This document shows positions 1-8,535 of a stretch of DNA of 64,000 nucleotides, one piece after another. The DNA comes from Streptomyces rishiriensis. GTDB taxonomy: Bacteria; Actinomycetota; Actinomycetes; Streptomycetales; Streptomycetaceae. The notes below the pieces were generated by a model, which saw only the letters and a list, made by a program, of their open reading frames with translations, ran no database searches and was not told the origin of the DNA. Numbering within the stretch: position 1 is the stretch's first letter; each line of letters begins with the position of its first letter. The stretch covers positions 1 to 64,000 of the forward strand of contig NZ_BEWA01000021.1 of NCBI RefSeq assembly GCF_003112535.1, written 5' to 3'. The position numbers were made by a program, and so were the translations under genes.

Positions 1-34
1 TCGTGTTCGGCCTGTTCTCGGGCATGTTGGATGG

Positions 35-1315
35 ATGGACGCACATGAAGTGAACCGTGTCCGGGCGAAGTTGGCGTTGTACGTGGCTGATGTGTTCGCC
101 TCGGTGCCGCGCAAGGACCAGCGGGCCAAGGGCGACTGCTATCTGCGGGGACTGATGCTGGACGGCCGCCGCAAGTCGATCCAGGCGATGGCCTCGCGGC
201 TGCCGGACGGCAACGAACAGAACCTGCAGCAGTTCGTGAACCAGTCCACCTGGGACCCGGTGCCCGTGCAGCGGCGGATAGCAGAGCGCATGCTGCCGCT
301 GATCAACCCGACGGCCTGGGTGATCGACGACGTGTCGATGCCCAAGGACGGCCGGATGTCGGCCGGGGTGGCTCCGCAGTACTGCGGAGCCCTGGGCAAA
401 CGCGCCAACTGCCAGGTCGCCGTCAGCGTCCACGCCGCGACGGACACCGCGTCCTGCCCGCTGCAGTGGCGGCTGTTCCTGCCCAGGGAGTGGGCCGCGG
501 ACACCGAACGCCGCACCGCCACCCGTGTCCCGCCCGAGGTCGGGCACCGCGAGAAGTGGCGGCTGGCGCTGGACATGCTCGACACCCTGGCGGGCTGGGG
601 CATGAGCCCGCCGGTCGTGGTGGCCGATGCCGCCTACGGCGCCAATGCCCACCTGCGGGCCGGCCTCGCAGAGCGGGGGATCGACTATGTGCTGGCCATC
701 CGCGCGGACGTGAGCGCCCATCCGTTCGACGTGAAGCCGGTGACCCCGGAGCGCAAGGGCCCGGTCGGCTGCTGGCCCCAGCCCCGCTACCGCCACCGGG
801 CACCCTCGGTTGCGGCCCTGGCGGCCGGGCTCGGGCAGGAGGCGTTCACCTCCCTCACCTGGCGGCAGGGCTCGCGAGGAGAATTACGGTCCCGCTTCGC
901 CGCCGTGCGTGTCCGCCCGGCCGGCAAGGCCGTCGAGCGTCCGATCCGGGCTACCGCATCGGCCGAACAGGGCTGGTGGGACGGCATCCTGCCCGACTGC
1001 TGGCTGCTGATCGAGTGGCCCGAGGACGCCGAGGCGCCCACCGACTACTGGCTCTCCAACCTGCCGGCCGACACCCCGATCGCCGACCTGGTCCGCCTGG
1101 CCAAAGTCCGCTGGCGCATCGAGCACGACTACCGCGAACTCAAACACGGCCTGGGCCTGGACCACTTCGAAGGCCGCTCCTGGCCCGGCTGGCACCACCA
1201 CGTCACCCTCGTGACCGCCGCCCACGCCTTCCTCACCGAACAGCGACTGGCCCCAAAAGCACCCACACCGGGCTCACTCTCTACCAGACCCTCGACGCCC
1301 TCCAAGACGTCCTGA
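35..1315 (+). CDS. IS701-family transposase (zero-frame product)
   Basis: DDE transposase of the IS701 family (RNase H fold, IS4-like). The zero-frame product is 426 residues. Candidate catalytic acids are Asp98/Asp99 in AWVIDDVSMPKDG, Asp198 in VVADAAYGAN, and a glutamate at 363 or 368 in the WRIEHDYRELKHG segment typical of the family. The last roughly 25 residues (APKAPTPGSLSTRPSTPSKTS) look like out-of-frame low-complexity sequence. The family-like C-terminus lies in the -1 frame and is reached at a slippery heptamer at 1252-1258. The left end of the element and its inverted repeat lie outside or at the very edge of the window, so the element cannot be delimited. The start at 35 is the first Met in frame; no convincing ribosome binding site is seen. 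Confidence 0.85.
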   Translation: MDAHEVNRVRAKLALYVADVFASVPRKDQRAKGDCYLRGLMLDGRRKSIQAMASRLPDGNEQNLQQFVNQSTWDPVPVQRRIAERMLPLINPTAWVIDDVSMPKDGRMSAGVAPQYCGALGKRANCQVAVSVHAATDTASCPLQWRLFLPREWAADTERRTATRVPPEVGHREKWRLALDMLDTLAGWGMSPPVVVADAAYGANAHLRAGLAERGIDYVLAIRADVSAHPFDVKPVTPERKGPVGCWPQPRYRHRAPSVAALAAGLGQEAFTSLTWRQGSRGELRSRFAAVRVRPAGKAVERPIRATASAEQGWWDGILPDCWLLIEWPEDAEAPTDYWLSNLPADTPIADLVRLAKVRWRIEHDYRELKHGLGLDHFEGRSWPGWHHHVTLVTAAHAFLTEQRLAPKAPTPGSLSTRPSTPSKTS

Positions 1316-1398
1316 GGTGCTGGACCGGCATCTGCACCACCTGCCACCAGCCCCTGCCCAGCAGGGGCCACACGACACCAAGACCGAGACAGACCTAA
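1252..1398 (+). other. candidate -1 programmed frameshift site and C-terminal extension of the IS701 transposase
   Basis: At 1252-1258 the bases C CCA AAA form a canonical X XXY YYZ slippery heptamer in the transposase reading phase. A -1 slip re-reads it as CCC AAA and opens a 46-codon extension ending at a stop at 1396-1398. The extension contains LTLYQTLDALQDVLRCWTG and CTTCHQPLP, a well-formed C-terminus with a Cys-x2-Cys pair. The zero frame instead ends at 1315 in non-family sequence. No downstream pseudoknot or stem-loop was identified by eye. A simple frameshift mutation is the alternative. Confidence 0.6.
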
Positions 1399-1469
1399 CG
1401 GAGTCCTACGCTGTCCCGCAAAAGATCTTGGCTCCGAGTACGGAGCAGCCTGAAGAGTCGGCGAGGTGC

Positions 1470-2021
1470 TCAGCCGGTGGTTCGTGAGGTGTTCAGGGAC
1501 CGGGCGAAGTCGGCGAGTGCGCGAAAGTCGTTCTCCCGTAGGCCGATCCGCGGGTTGACGTGGTGGAGGAGCCCGGGACCTTCATGGTGAGCGGTCACGT
1601 ACGTCTGATCCAGCTCGCTCTGCTCGTCGTCCACCCAGGCGAAAGGACGGCCGCCTGCGTAGTCCACCAGCGGCCCGGTCTTCCAGTGGACCCCATCAGG
1701 GCGTTCCCGGAGTAGGACGTCGCCAAAGTCCACAAAGGGGAGTTCCGGAAGGCCGAGGACCGGTGCGATCCACCGGTTGGCGTCGTCCATCCATGTGGTG
1801 GCCCAGCACAGCTCGAAGCCGAGCCGGAGCAGGGTTCGTCCGTGCTCCGGGTTGAGCCAGACACGTAGGGGGCGTCGTCGGGACGAGAGGCCCCTGTCGT
1901 CCTCGTGGGCGTCGTTCCGAGGGACTCTGAGTGTGGTGTAGCCGTCGGGACGCCTCTCCGGCTTGGCCGCGTAAGGGTTGAGCGGCCCGTCCACGTCGAG
2001 GAACAGCAGTGGTCGGTTCAC
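1470..2021 (-). CDS. HAD-like domain protein inside an IS5-type inverted-repeat unit
   Basis: A 183-residue protein with the N-terminal motif LLFLDVDGPLNPYAA, the DxDGxxN signature of HAD-superfamily phosphatases. The first Asp would be the nucleophile and the second the acid/base. Later segments FELCWATTWMDDANRW and FAWVDDEQSELD look like HAD motifs II and IV. The GTG start at 2021 was chosen because GGGGGAAA lies just upstream; an upstream extension of the frame runs antisense through the transposase. It is divergently oriented from the adjacent transposase, with about 90 bases between their starts. Substrate is unknown. The gene sits between inverted repeats, suggesting it moves or moved with the element. 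Confidence 0.75.
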   Translation of the reverse strand: MNRPLLFLDVDGPLNPYAAKPERRPDGYTTLRVPRNDAHEDDRGLSSRRRPLRVWLNPEHGRTLLRLGFELCWATTWMDDANRWIAPVLGLPELPFVDFGDVLLRERPDGVHWKTGPLVDYAGGRPFAWVDDEQSELDQTYVTAHHEGPGLLHHVNPRIGLRENDFRALADFARSLNTSRTTG

Positions 2022-2114
2022 GGTTTCCCCCCGTCTTGCGCACTGTGGACTGCCCCGATCAGCGTAACTGTGGGATTGTCTCGACATTGGGTCGGCCTGA
2101 GTGATGATCATGGT

Positions 2115-2884
2115 GTGGCGAGTGTGATCACGGCATCGGAGCCGTCCTGGATAGCCCCGTTCGCGGGGCTGAGCCCGCGCTGCTTCGGCAAACTGCTGAC
2201 CACGCTGCGGCGCGATGGAGCAGATGTGGTCCACCGAGGCCGGCCGTGGAGTCTGCCGCTGGAGGACCGGGTGTTGCTGGTCACGGCCTACTGGCGCACC
2301 AATCTGACGTTGCGGCAGCTTGCTCCGTTGTTCGGCGTCTCGAAGTCGACGGCCAGCCGAGTCATCAACCACCTCGGACCCCTGCTCGCACTCCAGCCCC
2401 GTAAGCGGTTTGCCAAGGGCACCGTGCTCATCGTGGACGGCACCCTGGCGCCCACCCGCGACCACACGATTGCGAGCGGTCGAAGAACTACCGGTACTCC
2501 ACCAACCATCAGGTCGTCATTGACGCCGACACCCGCCTGGTCGTCGTGGTCGGCCGGCCACTCGCCGGGAACCGCAACGACTGCAAGGCATGGGAGGAGT
2601 CCGGCGCCAAGGCCGCCGTCGGCAACACCCCGACCATCGCCGACGGCGGATACCCGGGAACCGGACTCGTCATCCCACACCGCCGACAGCGCGGCCAGAG
2701 TGACCTCCCGGACTGGAAAGAGCAGCACAACAAGACCCACAAGCAGGTCCGGGCCCGTATCGAGCACGTCTTCGCCCGCATGAAGACCTGGAAGGTCCTC
2801 CGCGACTGCCGCCTCAAAGGCGACGGCGTCCACCACGCCATGCTCGGCATCGCCCGGATGCACAACCTCGCTCTCGCCGGATAG
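2115..2884 (+). pseudogene. IS5-family transposase broken by a 1-base deletion
   Basis: From a GTG at 2115 the frame encodes the N-terminal half of an IS5-family transposase: helix-turn-helix LTLRQLAPLFGVSKSTASRVIN, then KGTVLIVDGTLAPTRDHTIA with the first catalytic Asp. Around 2472-2477 the frame shifts and family sequence resumes one frame over as KNYRYSTNHQVVIDADTRL (second Asp region), continuing to ARIEHVFARMKTWKVLRDC with the catalytic Glu and ending at 2884. The bases GCGAGCGG stand where GCGGAGCGG would keep the frame, so one G appears lost. No slippery heptamer is present there, so programmed frameshifting is unlikely and the gene is probably dead. Confidence 0.8.
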
Positions 2885-3015
2885 GCAAGCGGGCCGCCCG
2901 GCGGCCCGCGGCCCGAGGCGACTTCAAGATCTTTACGGGACAGCCCTTAGGGCTGACGGATTACCCGACCAGGAATTCCGTTCACTCGCGGATTTCGAGA
3001 TCGGTTGAGCTACGG

Positions 3016-3528
3016 CTACTCACTGCAGTGGAGTTGCGCGTCGATTTGTTTGGCGGTCATGGGACCGTCGCGGGTCCAATACTTGCCCGGTTCCACTTTC
3101 GCGCTCTCGATCGTACGCAGGGCGAAGACGTCGTCGCGACCATCGCCCGTCGGATCCGTGTAGCTCACTCCGATGTTGGGCGGAATGGAGGACTTGCTGG
3201 GTTTTTCTGAGTGCTTCGCGAAGCCCTCTCCGGACCAAAGCGTGATGAGACCCTTCCGGGTGGATGTCGAGTTCGGTCCTGAGGCGGACCACACGACGCG
3301 CGGATTCTCGTGCTTGACATCGTCGAAGTCGTAGACCTCAACGCGCCTGATTTCATCCGCGGGGCACATGGGTATCTTGACGAAGATCGCGTCGCCCTCG
3401 ACCCGTGCCCCGAACTCCGGCGGGTCGGCTGGATCCGATGGAAACATGCCGCAGCCGGATGCTCCCAACAGTGCGATCACGGTCAGGAGACCTGACAAGA
3501 TGCCCTGCTGCCGCGTGGAACGAATCAC
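3016..3528 (-). CDS. putative lipoprotein translationally coupled to the RHS protein (possible immunity partner)
   Basis: A 170-residue protein starting at a GTG at 3528. The start overlaps the stop of the upstream RHS gene in a GTGA (3525-3528), so translation is probably coupled. The N-terminus has arginines, a hydrophobic segment (LLTVIALLGA) and a lipobox-like ASGC, so a lipidated, outward-facing protein is expected. The mature part has several paired acidic stretches (VEVYDFDDVKHENP, TDPTGDGRDDVFALRT) and no family I recognise. Position immediately after a polymorphic-toxin C-terminus suggests an immunity or accessory role, but this rests on context alone. A longer in-frame start at 3579 would run through the RHS 3' end and is less likely. 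Confidence 0.65.
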   Translation of the reverse strand: MIRSTRQQGILSGLLTVIALLGASGCGMFPSDPADPPEFGARVEGDAIFVKIPMCPADEIRRVEVYDFDDVKHENPRVVWSASGPNSTSTRKGLITLWSGEGFAKHSEKPSKSSIPPNIGVSYTDPTGDGRDDVFALRTIESAKVEPGKYWTRDGPMTAKQIDAQLHCSE

Positions 3529-6500
3529 CGGTAGCACTGTGTGTATCCTCCCTGTCCCCAGTCGGCCAACCGCTCCCACCGGTTGCGGCAGGGATTACTG
3601 CCTGCTCGCAAGTAGCGGATGCCGAAACCAAGACCATAGCGCAGCCATTGGGACCTGTGCCTCTTTTCGTGAGCAATCCGGGCCCTTGAGAGGAAGTCGG
3701 AATTATTCGACGTGAAATAGGTGGTTCCGAGTGTTGTGCCACCGCGCGCATGCAGACCCCATCCGCCGACGCACGTTCTCATGCCGTAGCGGTAGCTGCA
3801 CTTGTAGCCCATGAGGCGGCCGGCGCCTGCTAGCCCGTATCCCAGTGCTCGGGCTCCGGCGCGTCTCACCTTCTTGTAGCGCCAGAACTTCCAGCTCCAT
3901 CGCTTGCCGTCAAGGTCGAATTGGTTGACGGGGTCGCTGGGGTAGACGTAGGCGTTGGCGCTGCCGCCGGGGACGGGGTCGGTGGAGAGGAAGCGACCGG
4001 TGGTGGTGTTGTAGAGGCGGACGCCCATCAGGGTGAGTCCGGTGGGGGTTTCGCTGGAGCGGGTTTTGCCACCGAGCCAGCCGTAACGGGTGGGCTGTTG
4101 GCCGGGTCGGGGGTTGCCGTATTCGTCGGCGTCCAGAACGGTCGGGGCAACAGCGGTGTCCAGGGGGAGCTGGAGGGTGATGTCACCGTGAAGGTTGGCG
4201 AGTTGCAGGACGGTGCCGCCGGTTTTGGTGCTGGTGGCGGCGAGGTCGCCTGCGGGGCCGTCGATGTTGCGGGTGAGGTTGCCGCTGGTGTCTTCGCTGA
4301 TCCAGCGAGGGCTGTCGCTGTCGGAGTCGTAGTGGTTGGTCTTCGCGGCTGTCTGGGTCCAGGTGCCGGAGGTGTTGGTCTCAGTGGTCCAGCTGCGGAA
4401 GCGCAGGTTGGAGTCGAGGGTCCAGGTCTGGCGCTGGGTACCGGCAGTCTGCTGCTGCGCGAGGTCGTTGTTGTAGTAGGCGAGGGTGGCGCCGGGAAGG
4501 GTGGCCGTGCGGCCGAGGTTGTCGTAGACGTAGCCGGTGTCGACGAGCCGGTCGGCGCTGTCGTAGGCGTAGCCGGTAGTGGTGGCGCCCGTGGTGGTGC
4601 AGTCGAGGCCGACGCCGGCAGCGGCGGTGGCCAGGGACTTGCGGTTGCTGTTCTTGTCGAAGGTGTAGGTGCGGGTGGTGCACACCGCATCGGCACCGGT
4701 GTCCTGGACCTGGGTCAGGCGTCCGGTGTTGTCGTAGGTGTAGCCCTGGGAGGCGGTGACGCCGGGGGTGCCTCCGTGGGTGACGATCTGGCTGTGGGTG
4801 TTCTCGCTGACCGTGTCGGCTGCCAGGACGGTGCCGTCGCTGGTGCGGGTGTAGGTGCGGGCGGTTGCTGAGCCGGTGGTGTCCTGCTCGTCGCTCTGGG
4901 TGTAGCCGCCGGGCAGGGTCTGAGTGGCCAGGTCACCGTCGGCGTCGTAGCGGGCGGTGAAGGTGCCGGCGACCGAGTCGGTGACCGAGGTGGTCAGACC
5001 GCGCGGGTCGATGGCGGTGTCGTAGGTGTAGGTGGTCGTCGAGGGCACCGTGTCGGTGACCTTCGAGGGGCGGTTCAGGGCGTCGTACTCGGTGGTGGTG
5101 GTGGCCGCGTCGGCGTCGGTATAGGTGAGCTGACGGCCGAGCTGGTCAAAGGTCTTGCTGATGGTGCCGCCGGCGGTGGAGGTCTGCTTGTTCGCCAGAC
5201 CGGTCGCCGGGTCATAGCCGGTGGTGGTGGCCGGGACGGCCGTGCCGAGACCGCCGGTGACGGTGACGGTGGTCGGACGGCCTGCGCCGTCGTAGCCGTT
5301 GGCAGTAGTGCGGGTGGTGCTGTTGGCGGTCTCGGTGACCTTGGCTATCTGTCCCTCGACCGCGTACTCGGTGGTCTTGGTCGGCAGCTGGGTCGGGTTG
5401 GAGCCGCCCCCGGTGATCGCTGCGACCGGTCCGGTCTGGCAGACCATGTCCGCCCATTCCGGGCGGCCGTTGCAGGTGCCCGTGCCGGTGGCGGAGTAGT
5501 AGGTGGTCTGCGTCGCGCCCGCGTCGGAGCCGGTGGAGGCGGGCAGGGCGGTCTTGATGACCCGTCCCTGGTCGTCGTAAGTGGTGGTCGTCGTCAGCGC
5601 CAGCCCGCCCGGGTCCTGGGTGCTGGTGGTGGCCACGCCCTTGGCCCAGTCGAAACCGGTCGCGACCACGCGCGGGTCGGCGGCCAGGGTCGGCCAGGCC
5701 CGCAGCTGGGCAGCGGTGGTCTCCTTGGTGACCTGGTCCTTGACCGCGGCGGTGCCGTCGGTGGGGCGGCCGCTGTCGTATTCCTTGAGGGTCTGGGTGC
5801 GGGCGATGACCTTGCTGCCGGCCTGTGCGACGGTCGTGGTGCCGCTGAGCAGCTTGGCGGCGAGCACGACCTGGTGGATCGGGCCGTCCTCTTCCACCTC
5901 GCGGGTGCCGGTGTCGTTGTAGACGCTGGTGGTCGACAGCAGCTGGGCCCGCTCGGCCGAGGCGAGGTTGCTGATGCCCAGCCCGGTCAGTTCCGTCTTC
6001 TGGGCCGCGGTCGTCCCCAGGGCCAGTTCGCGGTTGCCCGCGGTCAGCGACCGGATCGTGTTGCCGAACTGGTCGTACTCGGTGACCGTGACGTGGTGGC
6101 CGGGGGTTGCTTCGTTGACCTCACGGCCGGAGTCGTCCAGGTAGTGGATACCGGCCCGGGTGTAGGAGCCGGCGCTCAGGGCGCTGCCGTCGTTGCCGGC
6201 GGGCACCTGGTCGGCGGGGAAGACTGCGGTGGCGTCGCTGGGGAGGTCGGTCTGTCCCCATGAGGCAAGGGCCGAAGTCCCGAGGTCCTCCGGCGCGGTG
6301 GAGCCGGTCAGCGGCAGGCCGTAGACGATGCTGGTGGCGGCCGTGCCGTTGGTCTGGCCGGCGCTGCCCGGTGTGAGCGTCGGGCGGGAGGCCTTCAGCA
6401 GCATGCCGGTGCCGGCCGCCGGGTTGGATCCTGCCTGTCCGTAGGTGAACGTCCACGGCAGCTGTCCGGCCGGGGTCAAGGTGGTGACGCGACCGGCGTC

Positions 6501-7760
6501 GTCGTAGGTGTAGGCGGTCTTCAGCGGGGGGCTCACACGGGGGTCCCACTGCTCACGCAGCCGGCCGCTGGCGTCGTAGGCGTAGGACGCAATGGTCTGC
6601 ACCGTGGACAAAGAGGCCCCGGGCGCGGTCGACCACAGCTTGATCGCCGAGACCTGGTCCTTGACGTCTCCCAGCGCGGAACCGGATGCCGTGGTGGCGG
6701 TGGCGTAGACGAACTCCAGCACCCGGCAGCCCTTGGTCGACGGGTCGGTCGCGCATGCCGAGGCAGCGACAGCAGACGTCGGGGCGATGAGGAGCTTGGG
6801 GCGGGAGGTCTTGGTCTCGCCAACTGTGACCGGCTCGCTGACGGTGGTGGTCGTGGTGTTGGCCAGGCCCGTCAGGTAGGAGGTGGAGGCGTTCCACAAG
6901 GTGGTGCTGCCGCTCACCGCTGTGAAGGTGGTGACCTCGCCGTCGGAGCTCTTCAGGGTGAAGCTGCTGCTGAAGCTGCCGGTGAGCTCGTAGTCTTCGG
7001 CGCCAACTTCGGGGATCCAGCCGGTCTTCGCCGCGTTCTGGGTGAAGTTCAGGCGGGTGTCATCGCCCGCTGCCCCGACACTCACCGAAGTCGCGGCGGT
7101 TTTGGCCAGCCCCGTCCACGGGATGGACGTCTGGGCGCCGTAGAGCCATTCCTTGCCGAAGATCGGCGCCTGCTGACCAGCGCCGATGCCCGCTTGCGGG
7201 GAACGTGAGGAGGCGGTGCGGTCAACCGACAGGCCGAAGTAGGACGCATCGTTGTCGGAGAGCGTGTAGTCACCGGTCAGCAGGTTCACCGAGCCCGGCC
7301 CCACCTCCTCGCTCGCTGCGCCGTCGGCGCCACGGTCGATGGTGGCGTTGACGGGGTCGGACGAGGCGGACGCACTCGAGGGACCCGTGAAGTCGGCCCG
7401 GATCTGCACGGCCCCGTCCGGGTTGACGGTGGAGGTGGCGTTCCACGTCAGCTTCGGGCTCTTGCCGCTGGTCAGAGCCACCGGCCAGGCGGACAGCGGC
7501 TGGCCTGCGAGGGTCACGTCACCGGCCGGGATGACGGTCCAGGTGTCGGCCTCGCCACGGCGCCAGGAGAAGGTGGCCTGGGTGAACTTCGATGCGTCCG
7601 CCTCGGCGGTCAGCGGCAGACGGGCGGCGGTGCGGGCCAGGTCCAAAGCGTCGTCGCCGATTCGGGACAGCAGCCGCCGGACCGTCGTTTCCGCAGGTAG
7701 AAACCGTTTGGGTCGCACGCGACGTGTTCGAGTATGTGGGGCGTAGCGTCGGTGATCCAT
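3525..7760 (-). CDS. RHS/YD-repeat polymorphic-toxin-like protein with zincin-like C-terminus, 5' end fused to transposase remnant
   Basis: A 1411-residue RHS-family protein. Many YD repeats (YDASGRLREQWDP, YDDAGRVTTLTP, YDNLGRTATLPG) form the beta-shell between about 330 and 1230. The RHS core (GVRLYNTTTGRFLSTDP, then DPVNQFDLDG) lies at about 1240-1290. The last roughly 120 residues are the variable tip and contain AHEKRHRSQWLRYG with an HExxH motif (His1364, Glu1365, His1368), pointing to a zinc metallopeptidase-type toxin. The N-terminus is abnormal: residues about 14-42 (PKRFLPAETTVRRLL, DDALDLA) are ISAs1-type transposase sequence, and no signal peptide is visible. The gene has therefore probably lost its native 5' end; whether it is expressed and exported is doubtful. 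Its stop overlaps the lipoprotein start. Confidence 0.8.
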   Translation of the reverse strand: MDHRRYAPHTRTRRVRPKRFLPAETTVRRLLSRIGDDALDLARTAARLPLTAEADASKFTQATFSWRRGEADTWTVIPAGDVTLAGQPLSAWPVALTSGKSPKLTWNATSTVNPDGAVQIRADFTGPSSASASSDPVNATIDRGADGAASEEVGPGSVNLLTGDYTLSDNDASYFGLSVDRTASSRSPQAGIGAGQQAPIFGKEWLYGAQTSIPWTGLAKTAATSVSVGAAGDDTRLNFTQNAAKTGWIPEVGAEDYELTGSFSSSFTLKSSDGEVTTFTAVSGSTTLWNASTSYLTGLANTTTTTVSEPVTVGETKTSRPKLLIAPTSAVAASACATDPSTKGCRVLEFVYATATTASGSALGDVKDQVSAIKLWSTAPGASLSTVQTIASYAYDASGRLREQWDPRVSPPLKTAYTYDDAGRVTTLTPAGQLPWTFTYGQAGSNPAAGTGMLLKASRPTLTPGSAGQTNGTAATSIVYGLPLTGSTAPEDLGTSALASWGQTDLPSDATAVFPADQVPAGNDGSALSAGSYTRAGIHYLDDSGREVNEATPGHHVTVTEYDQFGNTIRSLTAGNRELALGTTAAQKTELTGLGISNLASAERAQLLSTTSVYNDTGTREVEEDGPIHQVVLAAKLLSGTTTVAQAGSKVIARTQTLKEYDSGRPTDGTAAVKDQVTKETTAAQLRAWPTLAADPRVVATGFDWAKGVATTSTQDPGGLALTTTTTYDDQGRVIKTALPASTGSDAGATQTTYYSATGTGTCNGRPEWADMVCQTGPVAAITGGGSNPTQLPTKTTEYAVEGQIAKVTETANSTTRTTANGYDGAGRPTTVTVTGGLGTAVPATTTGYDPATGLANKQTSTAGGTISKTFDQLGRQLTYTDADAATTTTEYDALNRPSKVTDTVPSTTTYTYDTAIDPRGLTTSVTDSVAGTFTARYDADGDLATQTLPGGYTQSDEQDTTGSATARTYTRTSDGTVLAADTVSENTHSQIVTHGGTPGVTASQGYTYDNTGRLTQVQDTGADAVCTTRTYTFDKNSNRKSLATAAAGVGLDCTTTGATTTGYAYDSADRLVDTGYVYDNLGRTATLPGATLAYYNNDLAQQQTAGTQRQTWTLDSNLRFRSWTTETNTSGTWTQTAAKTNHYDSDSDSPRWISEDTSGNLTRNIDGPAGDLAATSTKTGGTVLQLANLHGDITLQLPLDTAVAPTVLDADEYGNPRPGQQPTRYGWLGGKTRSSETPTGLTLMGVRLYNTTTGRFLSTDPVPGGSANAYVYPSDPVNQFDLDGKRWSWKFWRYKKVRRAGARALGYGLAGAGRLMGYKCSYRYGMRTCVGGWGLHARGGTTLGTTYFTSNNSDFLSRARIAHEKRHRSQWLRYGLGFGIRYLRAGSNPCRNRWERLADWGQGGYTQCYR

Positions 7761-7960
7761 TCGCCGACCGCCAGCAGCGACGTCGACCCCGCCAGCACCG
7801 CGCAGGCGACCAGGGCAAGGACGCCGACCAGTGCGTGGCGCACTCCACGGGGATCACGCGGATCGGGCACTCGGGCGAGGCGGCTCAGCAGTCCGGGCAG
7901 TTCTTCCTGCGCGACCTCTGGATGCTCGCGGAGTTGGTCAAGGGCAGGCGGGATCAGCGA
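7635..7960 (-). pseudogene. 5' remnant of an ISAs1-family transposase
   Basis: Reading leftwards from about 7960, one frame encodes LDQLREHPEVAQEELPGLLS, then DPRDPRGVRHALVGVLAL and STSLLAVGEWITDATPHILEHV, the N-terminal region of ISAs1-type transposases. Near 7715 the frame shifts and the expected continuation PKRFLPAETTVRRLLSRIG is found in the next frame, which is the frame of the RHS gene. Similarity ends around 7635. The catalytic core and right end are missing, so this is a decayed fragment that now supplies the 5' end of the RHS reading frame. Confidence 0.75.
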
Positions 7961-8535
7961 TGATGCTTCGGTAGGCGCGGTCTTCCAGGCAGGTCACGGG
8001 GCGTCGAGAACTCCGTGATCTTGGAAGCCGTGCCTGTTCCGCTCTCCCTGACCGAACAACCTGGCGGACCGTCAGGAACCGGATGCCCGGCGACTACGCC
8101 GAAGCCCTGCTCCACAACCCGAAACCTGATGGGTGACCAACGGCCAGGTTTCCCCATAGGGCCCGTCAAGCTGACGGGCCCTATCTCGGCAAGGGCAAGC
8201 GGCCACCCCAGACTCGCCGGCCACACGGGACTGCGACCCTGGCGCTGGGAGGTCCCGGCCGTCGGGCTGCTCGCGGCCGGACGACGGCCGCCCTACCGGT
8301 CGGCGGGACGTTACTTACCTGGCTTCCGGAGACCCTGCACGCGGACAAGGTGCTGAGGGCCCGTCCTGGACAGGTCGAGACCAGCATGCATCGGGGACCG
8401 TAGTCGACAGCAACCCCGCCCTCATCAGGGCTAGTTGGCAATGTAGATTCCCTTCTCGGACCCAGGCGACCGAGATACGCGCTGCCTTCTGTGGGTCCGT
8501 CATCTGTAGATCCGACTGTGCATGGGGTGGGCTGC
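7961..8535. other. intergenic stretch between ISAs1 remnant and PGRP gene
   Basis: About 570 bases with no gene I can support. It presumably includes the left end of the degraded ISAs1 element and the promoter of the downstream PGRP-domain gene. The only striking structure is the 13-base-pair hairpin at 8156-8184. A weaker inverted repeat built on CGGCCG lies around 8256-8290. Confidence 0.5.
8156..8184. terminator. perfect 13-bp hairpin
   Basis: ATAGGGCCCGTCA and TGACGGGCCCTAT are exact inverted copies separated by AGC. There is no T-run on either side. It could be a bidirectional terminator, or a structure belonging to the decayed ISAs1 end. Confidence 0.5.

Larger units (their letters stand above)
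1410..2944. mobile_element. IS5-like element bounded by inverted repeats and enclosing a HAD-like gene
   Basis: The left end at 1410-1430 reads GCTGTCCCGCAAAAGATCTT(G). The right end at 2925-2944, on the opposite strand, reads GCTGTCCCGTAAAGATCTTG. They match except for one substitution and one extra A. Between them lie a broken IS5-family transposase (plus strand) and a HAD-like gene (minus strand). Related IS5 elements usually carry only the transposase in about 0.9 kb, whereas this unit is about 1.5 kb, so the HAD gene looks like a passenger. No clear target duplication is seen: flanks are CCTAC on the left and CCTTAG on the right. The left repeat could also be a remnant of a different IS copy. 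Confidence 0.6.

Noticed and set aside
1470..2465. long version of the HAD-like protein with about 148 extra N-terminal residues
   Set aside because: The extension is antisense to the transposase, and a GTG with a strong ribosome site starts right at the HAD motif.
2465..2490. programmed frameshift in the IS5-family transposase
   Set aside because: Some IS5 members use one, but no slippery heptamer is present here and a single missing G explains the break.
1905..2783. 292-codon frame beginning 210 bases before the IS5 transposase start
   Set aside because: The upstream part is antisense to the HAD-like gene and the part after about 2475 is out of frame with the family.
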